From: an uncultured Clostridium sp.
GTDB taxonomy: Bacteria; Bacillota; Clostridia; TANB77; CAG-508
Length of the DNA stretch: 5,859 nucleotides
Assembly (NCBI GenBank): GCA_946497905.1
Contig: CAMMMI010000093.1
Location: forward strand, 1-5,859
Direction: 5' to 3'
Shown here: in pieces, positions 5,374-5,859 of the stretch
Layout: each line of letters starts with the position of its first letter
Numbering within the stretch: the first letter of the stretch is position 1
Notes under the pieces: model-generated
The model's database searches: none
Told to the model about the DNA's origin: nothing
Seen by the model: only the letters and a program-made list of their open reading frames with translations
Translations under genes and position numbers: made by a program

Positions 5374-5402
5374 GAATAAATTCTAAAAAAAAATCCAAAA
5401 TA
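5374..5402 (+). promoter_or_regulatory. Candidate sigma-G/F-like promoter of the SleB-like gene
   Basis: GAATA (5374-5378) matches the forespore sigma-G -35 consensus (GHATR). After a 17-bp spacer, CAAAATA (5396-5402) matches six of seven positions of CATWHTA. Transcription would begin near 5409, about 20 nt before the RBS. Forespore expression is known for sleB, which makes the match attractive, but in AT-rich DNA it may be chance. Confidence 0.3.
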
Positions 5403-5428
5403 ATTATAAAAGTATATAAATTTTGGAA

Positions 5429-5440
5429 AAAGGTGATAAT
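5429..5440 (+). promoter_or_regulatory. Ribosome binding site that sets a TTG start
   Basis: AAAGGTGA (5429-5436) lies four bases before TTG at 5441-5443. No ATG occurs in this frame until codon 47, inside the catalytic domain, so this site decides in favour of the TTG start. Confidence 0.75.
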
Positions 5441-5859
5441 TTGAAAAGATTATTAAAAATAACATTAATTATAATATCGATTCTAATATTAATTATATTT
5501 TCTGTAGTTATAGGAAATGATAAAGAAAATAAAAACACTAGTTATGCAGCAGGATCAAATAATTCAGATATACAACTAATGGCAAGGGCCATAAATGGAG
5601 AAGCAAGAGGAGAACCGTACGAGGGACAAGTAGCAGTTGGAGCTGTTATATTAAATAGAGTTAAAAGTTCACAATTTCCTAATACAATAGCAGGAGTAAT
5701 ATATCAGTCAGGGGCATTCACAGCAGTAGCTGATGGACAAATTAATGTTCCAATAGACGAAGGTTCAACAGTATATAAAGCAGCAAGAGACGCAATGAAT
5801 GGATGGGATCCAACAGGAGGATGTATATATTATTTTAATCCAGATACAGCAACAAATAA
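5441..5859 (+). CDS. SleB/CwlJ-family cell wall hydrolase, partial (runs off the right end)
   Basis: The family acts on peptidoglycan. SleB is a lytic transglycosylase and CwlJ a related enzyme, both needed to break spore cortex in germination. Translation from TTG gives 139 codons without a stop; the terminal TAA-like bases are out of frame, so the gene continues beyond the window. Seen: a hydrophobic segment at about 4-24 (membrane anchor or signal peptide, with a possible cleavage site near SYA-AG at 34-37). The catalytic domain begins at about 44 with LMARAINGEARGEPYEGQ (E54 in GEARGEP is the presumed catalytic Glu), then VAVGAVILNRV, GAFTAVADGQIN (91-102) and GWDPTGGCIYYFNP (121-134). 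It lacks the N-terminal peptidoglycan-binding repeats of B. subtilis SleB, but unlike CwlJ it has a hydrophobic leader. It may be a general envelope hydrolase in a non-sporulating relative. It is divergent from the glycosyltransferase. Confidence 0.93.
   Translation, partial: MKRLLKITLIIISILILIIFSVVIGNDKENKNTSYAAGSNNSDIQLMARAINGEARGEPYEGQVAVGAVILNRVKSSQFPNTIAGVIYQSGAFTAVADGQINVPIDEGSTVYKAARDAMNGWDPTGGCIYYFNPDTATN

Noticed and set aside
5856..5859. ATAA at the window end as the stop codon of the SleB-like gene
   Set aside because: In the reading frame from 5441 the last codons are ACA-AAT-AA, so TAA is out of frame and the gene continues outside the window.
1..5859. CRISPR arrays, insertion sequences, tRNA or rRNA genes
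   Set aside because: No regularly spaced repeats, transposase motifs, tRNA cloverleaf sequences or rRNA-like blocks were seen on either strand.

Overview
The window is about 5.9 kb of very AT-rich DNA from a low-GC Bacillota, most likely a member of the Clostridia. This rests on strong AGGAGG- or AAGGTGA-type ribosome binding sites, AAA/AGA/ATA-rich codon use, the gene order SRP RNA - dnaX - ybaB/ebfC - recR (the same order as scr-dnaX-yaaK-recR in Bacillus subtilis), and a SleB/CwlJ-type cell wall hydrolase, a family best known from endospore formers. The species cannot be named from the sequence.

Left part (34-806, minus strand): a PemK/MazF-type endoribonuclease gene with an N-terminal extension and a helical insertion in the MazF fold. 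One in-frame TAA at 325-327 interrupts it. The frame is otherwise open from 747 down to 34, and the expected MazF C-terminal motif lies beyond the stop, so I annotate it as a nonsense-disrupted gene. Its promoter (TTGCAT-17-TATAAT) lies inside an imperfect palindrome that could be an operator. No antitoxin gene is visible beside it.

Middle part (813-4142, plus strand): two promoter-like sequences lead into the small bacterial SRP RNA, which has a 19-bp terminal helix and the GGAA-capped conserved apical loop. A U6 tract follows it. Next come dnaX (clamp-loader tau/gamma), ybaB/ebfC (nucleoid-associated protein) and recR (recombinational repair), closely spaced with good RBSs. After recR a new extended -10 promoter precedes a 99-aa protein with a MraZ/AbrB-like signature. 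In B. subtilis yaaL and bofA occupy this position.

Right part (4141-5859): a minus-strand GT28/MGDG-synthase-type glycolipid glycosyltransferase (UgtP-like) converges on the 99-aa gene. A single 12-bp hairpin, usable in both directions, covers the 3' ends of both genes. Divergently, a membrane-anchored SleB/CwlJ-family hydrolase starts at a TTG codon and runs off the right end.

Functionally this is mostly a housekeeping information-processing cluster (protein targeting RNA, replication, repair) flanked by envelope genes and a decayed toxin-like gene. I did not find a clearly new multi-gene system. The best leads are the nonsense-split, insertion-bearing MazF, the MraZ/AbrB-like small protein, and possible programmed frameshift sites in dnaX.
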